Origin: DALYJJ01 sp031969915
Lineage (GTDB): Bacteria > Acidobacteriota > Terriglobia > Bryobacterales > Bryobacteraceae
Reading direction: 5' to 3'
Assembly: GCA_031969915.1 (NCBI GenBank)
Contig: DALYJJ010000139.1
Location: 1 to 14,787, forward strand
DNA: 14,787 nt
Below the pieces are notes generated by a model, which did not search any database, was not told where the DNA came from, and saw only the letters and a program-made list of their open reading frames with translations. Position 1 is the stretch's first letter, and each line of letters starts with the position of its first letter. Below are positions 6,670-14,652 of this stretch, one piece after another. Position numbers and translations under genes: made by a program.

Positions 6670-8419
6670 TGGCTTGCGGCAGGCGCCGGGGATCAACCTC
6701 GACGACCGGCTGCGGCTGGTGCCCGGTTTCAGTCTGTTCCGGCGGTCTTCGAGCGTCGTGGCGAACCCCACCACGCAAGGGGTTTCGCTGCGCGGGCTGG
6801 GCTCCACGGGCGCCAGCCGGACGCTGATTCTGTGGGACGGCGTGCCGCTCAACGATCCCTTCGGCGGCTGGGTCTATTGGACGCGGGTGGACCCGGAGCA
6901 GGTGGAACGGGTGGAAGTGTCGCGGAGCGCATCGACGAGCCTGTTCGGCGACCGTGCGCTGGGTGGTTCCGTCGGTCTCTTCACGGAGGAGCCCAGGAAG
7001 GGCCGCCTGCGCGCTTTCTACGAGAGCGGGAACCGGAACACGCATATGGCGGGGGCGCGGTACTCGCAGCAGTGGGGCCGATGGGGCGCGTCCGCGGGCG
7101 CGCGGGGCTTCACGACCAACGGATACTTCCTGGTGCCCGAGAACCAGCGGGGTGCGATCGACCGGGAGGCGGACGTGCGGTTTGCCGCCGCCGATACGCG
7201 GCTGGACTGGCTGCGCGGCGTGGACCGGCTTTCGATCAAGTTCGATCTGCTGGCGGAGGAACGCGCCAACGGCACCGTGCTGCAGAACAACTCCACCGGG
7301 TTAGGAGCGCTCTCTGGTTCGTATGCGCGGCAGCTTGGCGGCTCCGCTTCCGTGGCGGCGTTCGGCTGGCATCAGCGGCAGGAGTTCCGCGCGTCGTTCT
7401 CCGCGATCGGCGCGCGCCGCGCCACCGAGCGCCTGACCACGCTGCAGAGCGTGCCTTCCGACAGCACCGGCGGCGGCGCGTTCTATCAGCGCCGTGGTTC
7501 GACGTGGAGTGCGACGGTAGGCGCCGACGCGCAGCGGGCAGCGGGGTTCTCACGGGAAACGGCATACCCGGCGCTCACGCGGACGCGCGCGGGCGGCGAC
7601 TGGGTTCAGCAAGGGACCTTCGGCCAGGCGGACGTGGGCCGCGGTCCGGTGCGCCTGTTCGGCGGTATCCGTCACCAGTTCACGGGCCAGGAGCAGCGGT
7701 TCTGGAGCCCGAGCGCGGGCCTGAGCGTGGGGCGGGGAAGTGTGCGCGGGCGCGTTTCGGCCTACCGCTCGTTTCGCGCGCCGACGTTGAACGAACTGTA
7801 TCGGGAGTTCCGTGTGGGCAACGCGGTGACACAGGCCAACGACCGGCTGCGCGCCGAGGCGCTGCAGGGGGTGGAAGGCGGTGTGGATTACGCCGGCGAA
7901 TCGACGCGAGCATCCATTACCGTCTTTCGAAACCGGTTGACGGACCTGATCACCAACGTCACCGTGAGCAGTACGCCGGCGCTGATTGTTCGGCAGCGCC
8001 GCAACGCCGCCGGGGCGCTGGCCCGCGGCTTGGAGGCCGATGTGCGGCGGCGCTTCGGCAACTGGACCGGCGAACTGGCGTACCTGTACTCCGATTCCCG
8101 GTTCGGAACCGGGGAACGGCTGCCGCAGATTCCGCGCCACCAGGGCTCGGGTCAGTTGACGTATGGGCGGGGCGGGACGTTCGCGTCGGCCGGCGTGCGC
8201 TCGACGTCGTTCCAGTTCGAAGACGACTTGAACCGGTTTCTGCTGGGCGGCTTCGCGGTGGCGCATGTGAGCGTCAGGCAGCGGCTCTGGCGGCATGTCT
8301 CGGCGTCGCTGGCGGTGGAGAACCTGCTGAATCGGGAGTTCGTGGTGGGCTTCAGCCCCACGCCGCTGATCGGGGCGCCGGTGTTGTGGCGCGCGGGCCT
8401 GCGGTGGGAACAGCGCTGA
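6458..8419 (+). CDS. TonB-dependent outer-membrane receptor
   Basis: This 653-residue receptor has a basic N-region, a short hydrophobic signal core (AVGCWILALSAAVGQQ, residues 24-39), a TonB box-like V-V-T-V-T (50-54), a plug domain of about 60-175 with P-T-T-Q-G-V-S-L-R-G-L-G and the V-E-V-S-R-S...G-x-x-A-L-G-G motifs, then a beta-barrel to the end, whose last strand is A-G-L-R-W. It imports a ligand across the outer membrane using TonB/ExbBD energy. The size and the lack of an N-terminal carboxypeptidase-like domain suit BtuB/CirA-like importers, but the ligand cannot be named. ATG codons at 6458 and 6461, a GTG at 6470 or a TTG at 6479 could be the start; any of these overlaps DUF58 by about 190-212 bases because the signal peptide is encoded inside that gene. 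Confidence 0.88.
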   Translation: MMNRVSRLSSLPIPKPLPKRVGRAVGCWILALSAAVGQQPREPKEPIRTVVTVTEKIAAETPAAVTVLTSDGLRQAPGINLDDRLRLVPGFSLFRRSSSVVANPTTQGVSLRGLGSTGASRTLILWDGVPLNDPFGGWVYWTRVDPEQVERVEVSRSASTSLFGDRALGGSVGLFTEEPRKGRLRAFYESGNRNTHMAGARYSQQWGRWGASAGARGFTTNGYFLVPENQRGAIDREADVRFAAADTRLDWLRGVDRLSIKFDLLAEERANGTVLQNNSTGLGALSGSYARQLGGSASVAAFGWHQRQEFRASFSAIGARRATERLTTLQSVPSDSTGGGAFYQRRGSTWSATVGADAQRAAGFSRETAYPALTRTRAGGDWVQQGTFGQADVGRGPVRLFGGIRHQFTGQEQRFWSPSAGLSVGRGSVRGRVSAYRSFRAPTLNELYREFRVGNAVTQANDRLRAEALQGVEGGVDYAGESTRASITVFRNRLTDLITNVTVSSTPALIVRQRRNAAGALARGLEADVRRRFGNWTGELAYLYSDSRFGTGERLPQIPRHQGSGQLTYGRGGTFASAGVRSTSFQFEDDLNRFLLGGFAVAHVSVRQRLWRHVSASLAVENLLNREFVVGFSPTPLIGAPVLWRAGLRWEQR

Positions 8420-8437
8420 GTCCGGCGCCCGGGAAGC

Positions 8438-10675
8438 CTACAAGACCGCCACTTCGTGCGCCCCGAGGGACGGGATGGTGAACCACGCCTGGCCCTGCCG
8501 CCGTTGCACCGGCCGATCCGCGCCGGCCACGAGCAGGCGCGCCCGCGTGGCCGCGCCCGGCACCACGGTGACGCCGATCCGCAGCGGCCCCACAGCAATG
8601 GTCTCCTCCATCGGCGCGCGCCAGGCCGCGGTGCTGGTGAGATTGACCAGGTGGAGAATGGTCCGGCTGCCCTGGCGGTAGAGGTGGCAATCGATCAACC
8701 CCGGACCCGTCACTTGCAGCGGCAACTCGCCCGCCGCCCACCGGACGACATTCGCCAGCAGGTCTCCATGGTCGGGCAGATGGTGGCGGGCGTATCGGCG
8801 GTCGATTTCGGCGGGAAGGTAGGCGATGCGGGAGGGGCCGCGTTCGCGCAGGATTAGGCCCGGGATGGTTGAGTCGGGCTCGCGCATCCAGGCGGTTTCC
8901 GGCGGGTAGGTGGGGAACTCGGGCACGAAGGTGAGGGGCACGAGCGGGCCGGGCTCCACGGTGAGGGGCGTGAGAAGGCCGCCGAAGGGAATCAGGTCCG
9001 TCTGATCGAAGCCGCGGAGAACCGGGTGGCGCGGGCCCTGGGCGGGCGGCTCGTCACCGGCCTTGGGACCGGGGGCGGCGGCGCGCATCGACGGCGCCAG
9101 GCGGAGATAGGTGTGGCGATCCGGGGCCGTGCGGGGGCGGGCCGCGAGGGGCTCCGCGGCGCGGTGAGCGCCGAACAGATCGGCGAGGGCGAAGTCCTTT
9201 CTCGGATCGCCCCACTCCGTGTAGAGGCTGGTGTCGCCGGTGGCGAAGACGCTGCCGCCGCGGTCCGCGAAGCGGCGGACGGCGGCGCACTGCTCATCGG
9301 AGAGAGCGCCGAGGTTCGGGAGGATGAGCAACTTCATTTTCTCCGCCGCCTGCTCGATGTCGCCGGCGTGCACCGGAAGATAGGGGATGCGGGCGCGCAC
9401 CAGGGCGTGCAGGAAGCCGGTGTAGGGGGCGTCGACGCGTTCGGCGGCTTCGCTTCGGCCGTAGAAATCCGTGTTTCGCTGCGACCAGACGAGCCCCACG
9501 GCGGCCACCGGCGTGCGGTTGATCAGGTACTCCTGGTTGGCCGCCACCCATTGCATTACGGGCCTGGGCGTCGCATAGATCCGGCGGTCCTCATGATACG
9601 CGCCGACATAGTGCCACCAGGGCTGAATGCCTCCCGCGATGCCGGCGATCATCCACTGCCGCGCTTCGGCCGCGGGCTGGGCGGCCACGCGGAAGTAGCC
9701 GGGGCGGGATTGGTACAGGGCCATGCTTTCGGGCGCGAGTTTGTCCCAGCCCAGCAACTGGTGAACGCGCTTGCCGGTGTCGCCGTTCTGCTGGAAGCCG
9801 GTGTCGTCGTCGCGGCGCTGGTGATCGAGCATGACGATCCGGGCGCGCCGGCAGATTTCCCGCAGGTCGCGAAAGGAGCGGGCCTGGGCGGTCACCGATC
9901 CGCTGTTCATGCCGGACCAGATGCAATCCTTGCCGCCCGCGCTTTGGGTGGTCCGGTTGTTGAGGTCCCAGAGTTCGAGCCGGCGTTCGTAGTTCCAGAG
10001 GATCCACTGCCGGTAGGCGGGAGCGTCCCAATCCGCCTGCCGGGGCAGGGCGAGACCGGACTTCTTAGAGAACCGCGCTTCACAGTGAGTGCAGTAACAA
10101 ATACTCTCCCGGCCCATTCCCGCCCAACTGTTGTCGGTAACTCCCTCCGGATGCGAGCGCTCGACGATCTCGCGCAGAACCGCGGGCAGATACTCCTCGT
10201 AATACGGGCTGTTGATGCACGTGATGTACTTATCGGCGGCGCGGTAGGGTTGGCCTTGGGCGTCGCGTGTGAACCAGTCCGGATGAGCCTGGTAGAAGGC
10301 CTCCGACGTTCGATTGGAGTCCATGCGGGCCATGACGAACAGGCCGTCTTCGTGAGCCGCCTTAGTTAGTTCGCCGAATAAGTCGCGTCCCTGAAGATAC
10401 TGGGCCTGATAATGAAGGGGGAAGCGGCTCGGGTAATAGGCGACGATGCCGCCGGCGTTAATGATCACCGCCTGTGCATGGGTTTGCTTCCAATGCTCGC
10501 GCCACCAGGCGATGTCGTAGCGGAGGGGGTCCTTCTCGGTGATGTTGGTCTGGCCCCAACGGTAGGCGCGCAGGTACCAGGGCAGGTCTGCGGAGCGGGC
10601 TCCCTGGGGCGAGCGCAACAGCGCTCCCGCCGCTCCGGTCTTCAGGAAATCGCGCCGCGTCGAGGGCATTCGCAT
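8438..10675 (-). CDS. Tat-exported GHL6-like glycosyl hydrolase with glutaminase-fold domain
   Basis: The protein has 745 residues and a Tat leader, S-T-R-R-D-F-L-K-T-G-A-A-G-A-L-L (5-20), which suggests export to the periplasm in folded form. A TIM-barrel-like catalytic half follows, with D119 in ARMDSNR, N155 in CINSPYY, D181-N182 in VTDNSW and a C-Y-C-T-H-C cluster (193-198) of the kind seen in GHL6-type putative glycosidases. Next comes a domain with L-I-L-P-N-L-G-A-L-S and R-G-G-S-V-F-A-T-G-D (about 450-481), like the class I glutaminase-fold (trimerisation) domain of family 42 beta-galactosidases, then a beta-rich C-terminus. ATG at 10675 or 10669 is preferred because the Tat motif follows. 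It is divergent from an aldo/keto reductase. The substrate is unknown; a plant- or microbe-derived sugar is inferred. Confidence 0.8.
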   Translation of the reverse strand: MRMPSTRRDFLKTGAAGALLRSPQGARSADLPWYLRAYRWGQTNITEKDPLRYDIAWWREHWKQTHAQAVIINAGGIVAYYPSRFPLHYQAQYLQGRDLFGELTKAAHEDGLFVMARMDSNRTSEAFYQAHPDWFTRDAQGQPYRAADKYITCINSPYYEEYLPAVLREIVERSHPEGVTDNSWAGMGRESICYCTHCEARFSKKSGLALPRQADWDAPAYRQWILWNYERRLELWDLNNRTTQSAGGKDCIWSGMNSGSVTAQARSFRDLREICRRARIVMLDHQRRDDDTGFQQNGDTGKRVHQLLGWDKLAPESMALYQSRPGYFRVAAQPAAEARQWMIAGIAGGIQPWWHYVGAYHEDRRIYATPRPVMQWVAANQEYLINRTPVAAVGLVWSQRNTDFYGRSEAAERVDAPYTGFLHALVRARIPYLPVHAGDIEQAAEKMKLLILPNLGALSDEQCAAVRRFADRGGSVFATGDTSLYTEWGDPRKDFALADLFGAHRAAEPLAARPRTAPDRHTYLRLAPSMRAAAPGPKAGDEPPAQGPRHPVLRGFDQTDLIPFGGLLTPLTVEPGPLVPLTFVPEFPTYPPETAWMREPDSTIPGLILRERGPSRIAYLPAEIDRRYARHHLPDHGDLLANVVRWAAGELPLQVTGPGLIDCHLYRQGSRTILHLVNLTSTAAWRAPMEETIAVGPLRIGVTVVPGAATRARLLVAGADRPVQRRQGQAWFTIPSLGAHEVAVL

Positions 10676-10730
10676 GGCACATGCATATCGCAAAACGACG
10701 GTCCGCGGCTACCCGGACGATGGCCGGTGC

Positions 10731-10739
10731 TGATAAGCT
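10731..10739 (+). promoter_or_regulatory. Extended -10-like element of the aldo/keto reductase gene
   Basis: TGATAAGCT matches the same TGnTAnnnT pattern seen before the OPT and RNase J genes. A start site about 7 bases downstream would give a leader of about 13 bases that just includes the AGGAGG ribosome binding site. Confidence 0.35.
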
Positions 10740-10748
10740 CTCCGGGAC

Positions 10749-10754
10749 AGGAGG
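10749..10754 (+). promoter_or_regulatory. Strong Shine-Dalgarno AGGAGG
   Basis: AGGAGG lies 4 bases before the ATG at 10759. It fixes that start over the in-frame ATG at 10681, which would add 26 residues of poor sequence and run into the divergent promoter region. Confidence 0.6.
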
Positions 10755-10758
10755 GAAC

Positions 10759-11691
10759 ATGAACCGGCGCATCTTCTCCGGACGGGTGTTTGCGGGCCTG
10801 AGTCTGACGGGCGCCTCTGCCCAACCGCCGAAGCCCAAGGCGGGCGTGCCGCAGCGCGAGTACGGGCGCACGGGCGTGAAGGTGAGCCGGCTGGCCCAGG
10901 GTGGCGCGCGAATGGACCTGTTCCCGGACATCCCCTCGGCGGCGGCGCATGTGCGCAAGGTGTATGAGCTGGGGATCACCTTCTTCGACTGCGCGCATAG
11001 CTACTGGGGCGGCCGGTCCGAGGAGGCTTACGGGGCGGGCCTGGCGGGCGTGCGGAAGAACGTGTTTCTGACTTCGAAATCGACCCAGCGCCGGCGCCCG
11101 GAAGCGGAGGCGGAACTGGATCTCTCGCTGCGCCGGCTGCGGACCGACTACCTGGACCTCTGGCAGATGCACGATGTGCGGACGCAGGCGGACATCGACC
11201 GCATTCTGGGTCCGGGCGGCGCGATGGAGGCCTTCGAGGCGGCGAAGCGAGCGGGGAAATGCCGGTTCATCGGTTTCACGGGCCACTACGATCCGGAGAC
11301 GCTGGCGGCGCTTTTGCGGGCCTACCCGCGGTGGGATTCGGTGCTGATGCCGGTGCACGCCGCCGACGCCGCCTACTTGAGCTTCGAGCAGACGGCGCTG
11401 CCGGCGGCGGTGGAGGCGGGAGTGGGCACGCAAGCGATCAAGGTGTTTTGCAAGGCCTTCCTGCTGCGCTCGCTGAGCCCGGCGGAGTGCTTGCGGTATG
11501 TGCTGTCGCAGCCCGTGCACGTGGCGGTTTGCGGGGCCGGGACGCAGGGCCAGATGGAGGACAACATCCGGCTGGCGCAATCGTTCCGGCCGATGACGGC
11601 GGAGGAGAAGGACGAGACCCGGAAGCGGGCCATCGCCGGGCAGGGCGTGTACCAGGGCGCGGCGCTCGAATACTGGAAGCGGAAAGGGTAG
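10759..11691 (+). CDS. Exported aldo/keto reductase
   Basis: This 310-residue protein has the start of an aldo/keto reductase (Y-G-R-T-G-V-K-V-S-R-L, residues 35-45) and the full catalytic tetrad: D77 (FFDCA), Y82 (SYWGG), K107 (TSKS) and H138 (QMHDV). Such enzymes reduce aldehydes or ketones with NAD(P)H. In front is a leader, N-R-R-I-F-S-G-R-V-F-A-G-L-S-L-T-G-A-S-A (2-21), like a weak twin-arginine signal, so the enzyme may be exported with cofactor bound. The start at 10759 has a strong AGGAGG. The gene is divergent from the glycosidase (83 bases apart) and convergent with RNase J (13 bases between stops). The export of an NAD(P)H enzyme is unusual but common in acidobacterial AKR/Gfo-type proteins; the substrate is not known, a sugar being likely from the neighbour. 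Confidence 0.85.
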   Translation: MNRRIFSGRVFAGLSLTGASAQPPKPKAGVPQREYGRTGVKVSRLAQGGARMDLFPDIPSAAAHVRKVYELGITFFDCAHSYWGGRSEEAYGAGLAGVRKNVFLTSKSTQRRRPEAEAELDLSLRRLRTDYLDLWQMHDVRTQADIDRILGPGGAMEAFEAAKRAGKCRFIGFTGHYDPETLAALLRAYPRWDSVLMPVHAADAAYLSFEQTALPAAVEAGVGTQAIKVFCKAFLLRSLSPAECLRYVLSQPVHVAVCGAGTQGQMEDNIRLAQSFRPMTAEEKDETRKRAIAGQGVYQGAALEYWKRKG

Positions 11692-11704
11692 CGCCGGAGC
11701 GGGG

Positions 11705-13372
11705 CTAAACCTCCAGGATTACCGGCATAATAAGGGGCCGGCGCTGGCTTTGCTTCGACAAAAAGCGCTTCAAATCGACTCGAATTTTCTCCTGCATTAC
11801 GCCCCAGTCGGTGCGCTCTTCGGCGCTGGAGGTTTCGAGCGTTTTCACCACGGTCTGCCGGGCCTGCTGCAGGATCTCGCTGGAGCTGTCGCCGGACATG
11901 AAGCCGCGGCTGACGATTTCGGGGAGGCCCTCGGCCTTTCCGGTGAGCTTGTTGATGGCGATGATGGGGAGCACGAAGCCGTCTTCGGAGAGGTGGCGGC
12001 GGTCGCGGATGACGATGTCCTCGACGATCTCGTCGACCGAGCCGGAATCGATGCAGAGGCGGCCGACGGCGACGTTCTGGCCGCGGCGGGCGCCATGGCG
12101 GTCGACCTCGAGGGTCTGGCCGGTTTCGAGCACGAAGCTGTCTTCGAGGCCGGCGTTGCTCAGGTGCTGGGCGAGGGAGACGTGCCGGGCCAATTGCCGG
12201 TACTCGCCGTGGATGGGCACGAAGTAGCGGGGCCGCACCAGGTTGAGCACCAGGCGCAGTTCCTCGGCGCTGCCATGGCCGGAGACGTGGACGGGCGGGT
12301 TCATGGAGCCGTAGACGACGTCCGCGCCGCGGCGGCTGACGTGATTAATCATCCGGAAAATCGGCTTCTCATTTCCAGGAATAATGCGGGAACTGAGAAC
12401 AAATGTGTCGCCTTTTTGGATAGAAAGGCTTTTGTGATTATCCACCGCCACGCGGGACATGGCGGACATGGGCTCGCCTTGCGTGCCGCTCACCACGGCG
12501 ACCACCTTTTCGGGCGCGGTGGACATGATGTCCTGGGGGCGCAGGAGGATGCCGTCGGGGATGTGGAGCAGGCCGAGGCCGTGGGCGATCTCGGTGTTCG
12601 AGAGCATGCTGCGGCCGAGGAAGGCGACCTTGCGGCCGTACTCGGCGGCCATATCGAGAATCAGTTGCAGCCGGTGCACGGAAGAACTGAAGCAACTCAC
12701 CACCAGGCGGCGCTCGCAGCGGTTGAAGATGTCCTCGAAGCGGGGGATGACGGCGCGTTCGCTTTCGGTGTAGCCGCCGCGGTCGACGTTGGTGGAGTCA
12801 GAAAGCAGCAGGAGGACGCCGCGCTTGCCGTATTCGGCGAGGGTATGGAGGTCGAACAATTCGTTGTCGGTGGGCGTGGGATCCACCTTGAAGTCGCCGG
12901 TATGGATGATCACACCGAGCGGGGTGGTGATGGCGAGCGCCACGGAACTGACGATGGAGTGGGTGACGTTGATGAACTCGACGGCGAAGGGGCCGATCTC
13001 CACCCGCTGGCCGGCTTTGACCCGATTCAGCTTGGCGGAGTCGAGGAGGTCGTGCTCCTCCAGGCGGCGTTCCACCAGTGCCAGGGTGAAGGGCGTGCCG
13101 TAGACGGGGACGTTGAGATCGGAGAGGAGGAAGGGCACTCCGCCGATGTGGTCCTCGTGCCCGTGGGTGAGGAAGAGGGCGCGGACGTGTTCCGCGTTTT
13201 CAATCAGATAGCTGAAGTCGGGCGTGACGATGTCGACGCCCAGAAGTTCCGCCTCGGGGAACATCATCCCGGCGTCGATTACGATGATGTCGTCGCCGTA
13301 GCGAATGGCCATGGAGTTCATGCCGAACTCTCCCAAGCCGCCGAGGGGGATTACCTGGAGTTTGCGATCCAT
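11705..13372 (-). CDS. rnj: Ribonuclease J
   Basis: This 555-residue metallo-beta-lactamase/beta-CASP nuclease has GGLGEFGMNS (11-20), the metal-binding H70-x-H72-x-D74-H75, H138 in NVTHS, D160 in HTGDFK, the S-D-S-T-N motif (191-195), an L-S-S-R-I-I-P-G-N-E motif and F-V-P-I-H-G-E-Y. It is a cytosolic 5'-3' exo- and endoribonuclease in RNA decay and rRNA processing, using two zinc ions. The length fits RNase J closely. The ATG at 13372 begins the conserved MDRKLQVIPLGG N-terminus, and a TGCTACGCT promoter-like element lies 10 bases upstream, leaving almost no leader. Upstream on the same strand is a promoter-hairpin-terminator unit, so expression may be governed by a leader RNA or read-through from it. 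Confidence 0.95.
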   Translation of the reverse strand: MDRKLQVIPLGGLGEFGMNSMAIRYGDDIIVIDAGMMFPEAELLGVDIVTPDFSYLIENAEHVRALFLTHGHEDHIGGVPFLLSDLNVPVYGTPFTLALVERRLEEHDLLDSAKLNRVKAGQRVEIGPFAVEFINVTHSIVSSVALAITTPLGVIIHTGDFKVDPTPTDNELFDLHTLAEYGKRGVLLLLSDSTNVDRGGYTESERAVIPRFEDIFNRCERRLVVSCFSSSVHRLQLILDMAAEYGRKVAFLGRSMLSNTEIAHGLGLLHIPDGILLRPQDIMSTAPEKVVAVVSGTQGEPMSAMSRVAVDNHKSLSIQKGDTFVLSSRIIPGNEKPIFRMINHVSRRGADVVYGSMNPPVHVSGHGSAEELRLVLNLVRPRYFVPIHGEYRQLARHVSLAQHLSNAGLEDSFVLETGQTLEVDRHGARRGQNVAVGRLCIDSGSVDEIVEDIVIRDRRHLSEDGFVLPIIAINKLTGKAEGLPEIVSRGFMSGDSSSEILQQARQTVVKTLETSSAEERTDWGVMQEKIRVDLKRFLSKQSQRRPLIMPVILEV

Positions 13373-13382
13373 CTAGAGAACT

Positions 13383-13391
13383 AGCGTAGCA
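13383..13391 (-). promoter_or_regulatory. Extended -10-like element of RNase J gene
   Basis: On the minus strand TGCTACGCT matches TGnTAnnnT and ends 10 bases before the RNase J ATG. A transcript from here would have a leader of only about 3-4 bases and no Shine-Dalgarno. Confidence 0.4.
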
Positions 13392-13436
13392 TCCGTGGTG
13401 GGTCGGGGGCGGGGGCGAACGGGCGCCAAGCCTACT

Positions 13437-13474
13437 CCGAAAACGAAAGTGCCCACCTTGCGGGTGGGCACTTT
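13437..13474 (-). terminator. Intrinsic terminator-like hairpin
   Basis: Perfect 12-base arms, AAAGTGCCCACC (13446-13457) and GGTGGGCACTTT (13463-13474), flank a 5-base loop. Read on the minus strand, the hairpin is followed by CGTTTTCGG, so termination is expected leftward, ahead of RNase J. On the plus strand no T-run follows. It lies 74 bases upstream of the RNase J start codon and can only be bypassed by read-through or by the promoter at 13383-13391. Confidence 0.6.
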
Positions 13475-13552
13475 ACACTCCCTGGGTTTGCCAGGGTGAT
13501 GTTCATGGGAGAATCAGATTCGACGGAATCGCAACCCCGTCAAAACCTTTGT
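13437..13552 (-). ncRNA. Candidate small RNA or attenuated leader upstream of RNase J
   Basis: A roughly 116-base transcript is suggested by a promoter just upstream and a terminator at its end. Three hairpins can be drawn on the minus strand: GACGG/CCGTC (13522-13541, 10-base loop), CCCTGG/CCAGGG with loop CAAAC (13480-13496) and the 12-base terminator stem. No convincing reading frame exists on this strand. I cannot match it to a known RNA class by eye. It could be a stand-alone sRNA, or a riboswitch/attenuator leader of RNase J. Confidence 0.4.
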
Positions 13553-13558
13553 GATTGG

Positions 13559-13588
13559 ATGTTAGGGCTTCCGGGGACAGCAAGTCAA
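13559..13588 (-). promoter_or_regulatory. Sigma70-type promoter on the minus strand
   Basis: On the minus strand TTGACT (13588-13583) and TAACAT (13564-13559) are 18 bases apart, the -35 matching the consensus at five of six bases and the -10 at four of six. A seven-T tract (13596-13590) lies directly upstream of the -35. Transcription would begin near 13552 and run through the hairpins toward RNase J. Confidence 0.5.
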
Positions 13589-13737
13589 GAAAAAAAGCCG
13601 ACGTCCTCTTCTTGTCCTTAACAGTAACATTCCATTGGCTTTATCTGGCGATTTCGGCGGACTAAGGGAAGCGGGAGGCGGGCCGGAATCGCCCGGAAAC
13701 GCCCTCCGGAACGCAGCCGTTTCGGTCCAAGATCAAG

Positions 13738-13753
13738 ATAACTGGCCAGTTAT
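13738..13753. repeat. 16-base perfect palindrome at the end of the DUF6599-like gene
   Basis: ATAACTGGCCAGTTAT is fully self-complementary and includes the stop codon (TAA on the minus strand) of the leftward gene. With no T-run behind it, it is a weak terminator candidate; it could be a protein-binding site or an mRNA 3' end hairpin with GGCC as loop. The stretch between it and the promoter (13597-13737) holds three spaced copies of CCGGAA (13683, 13693, 13706) and nothing else I can name. Confidence 0.35.
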
Positions 13754-14652
13754 TTGTCTTTGAGATCGAGGACGATCATCGGCTCGACAGCACTTGGATT
13801 GCCAGTCAGGAGGCGGCCCAAACGGCGCAAACCGAGCATGAACAGTCCCGCGCTCAGGCAAAAGACCAGGATGTAGCCTGTTAGCTTGAAGATACCGATC
13901 AGCATGCCGGCCACGTCGGTACTGAAATAGTCCTTGGTGGGCTGATTCCAGGAGACGGAGGCCTGGTACTGGACCGAGGCGGCGACGGCCGCGGCCGGGC
14001 CCGGAGGGCCGAGCGCGAGGGCCACCAGAGGCCCGGAGCGGCGGGCGACGGCGCCAGGGACCTTCTCGAACTCGGGAAGCCGCTGGCGGGCGATCTGAGG
14101 CGTGGGAAAGCCGACTACGACGAGGGTGACACCGTCGCGGTAAGCGGCCACGGCGGCCTCGGAGCCGCGGTCGAACAGGGCGAGGGCGGGGTCGAGGCGG
14201 GGTTCCGCCTGGGCCAGACCGGCGGGACCCACGGCGAAGCGCTCCGATCCTGCTAAACGGCCGTTTTCGGGCAGGAATGCCGGGAGGGTCGGCAAGGAGT
14301 CCCCGGTCTGTCCGGGCAGGGCGGAGAGGAAGGCGTCGAGGTCGCTCTTGCGGGGCTTAGGGCCGTCGAAGCGGAGGACGAAGTTCTGGGCCTGCCGCCA
14401 CGCGCCGCCAGTGGCGCGGCGGGCGAAGTAGAACCCGAGGGCGCCCGTCGAATCCCGGAATTTCCAGGCGGTCACGCCGAGGGGGCCGTACGAGGCACTC
14501 TCCGACTCCTGGAGCCCTAGCTCCGTTTCGACCGGTACCGGCGGCGCCACGGCGGGCCCGGGGGCTTTCTGCGCTGTTCCCAGGGCGGCCGGCAGGACGG
14601 CACCGGACGCCGCCGCGGCGAGGGCGAGGATTCCTAGGCCGAGCCGCAGCAT
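13750..14652 (-). CDS. DUF6599-like exported membrane protein
   Basis: This 300-residue protein has a signal peptide (MLRLGLGILALAAAASGAVL), a Pro/Ala-rich linker, a soluble extracytoplasmic part with A-S-Y-G-P-L-G-V-T-A-W-K-F-R-D-S-T-G-A-L (about 53-72) and a C-terminal membrane segment (about 250-276), followed by a basic stop-transfer L-R-R-L-G-R and a cytosolic tail. The Y-G-x...V-T-A-W-K-F-x-D-x-T-G-A pattern reminds me of the acidobacterial DUF6599 family, whose role is unknown. The longer start at 14685 is rejected because those codons encode the SecA zinc motif in another frame; the ATG at 14652 is followed directly by the signal peptide. It overlaps secA by 19 bases, so the two are probably translated together. 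Family assignment is tentative. Confidence 0.7.
   Translation of the reverse strand: MLRLGLGILALAAAASGAVLPAALGTAQKAPGPAVAPPVPVETELGLQESESASYGPLGVTAWKFRDSTGALGFYFARRATGGAWRQAQNFVLRFDGPKPRKSDLDAFLSALPGQTGDSLPTLPAFLPENGRLAGSERFAVGPAGLAQAEPRLDPALALFDRGSEAAVAAYRDGVTLVVVGFPTPQIARQRLPEFEKVPGAVARRSGPLVALALGPPGPAAAVAASVQYQASVSWNQPTKDYFSTDVAGMLIGIFKLTGYILVFCLSAGLFMLGLRRLGRLLTGNPSAVEPMIVLDLKDK

Noticed and set aside
9026..10369. Plus-strand frame of 447 codons opposite the glycosidase gene
   Set aside because: It is Gly/Ala/Val-rich shadow coding against a gene with a Tat leader and clear domain order.
10681..10758. Upstream ATG for the aldo/keto reductase adding 26 residues
   Set aside because: The ATG at 10759 has AGGAGG at good spacing and starts a twin-arginine-like leader; the extension covers the promoter region.
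11750..13384. Long plus-strand frame (544 codons) opposite RNase J
   Set aside because: RNase J has all its motifs on the other strand; this frame is Asp/Gly/Val/His-biased and has no recognisable domain.
13501..13545. tRNA-like T-arm (GATTCCGTCGAATC on the minus strand)
   Set aside because: No cloverleaf, anticodon arm or acceptor stem can be drawn around it.
13499..13621. Plus-strand 40-codon open frame beginning MFMGESDS in the RNase J upstream region
   Set aside because: It lies opposite the promoter and hairpins of the candidate RNA, has no clear Shine-Dalgarno, and its composition shows no protein-like pattern.
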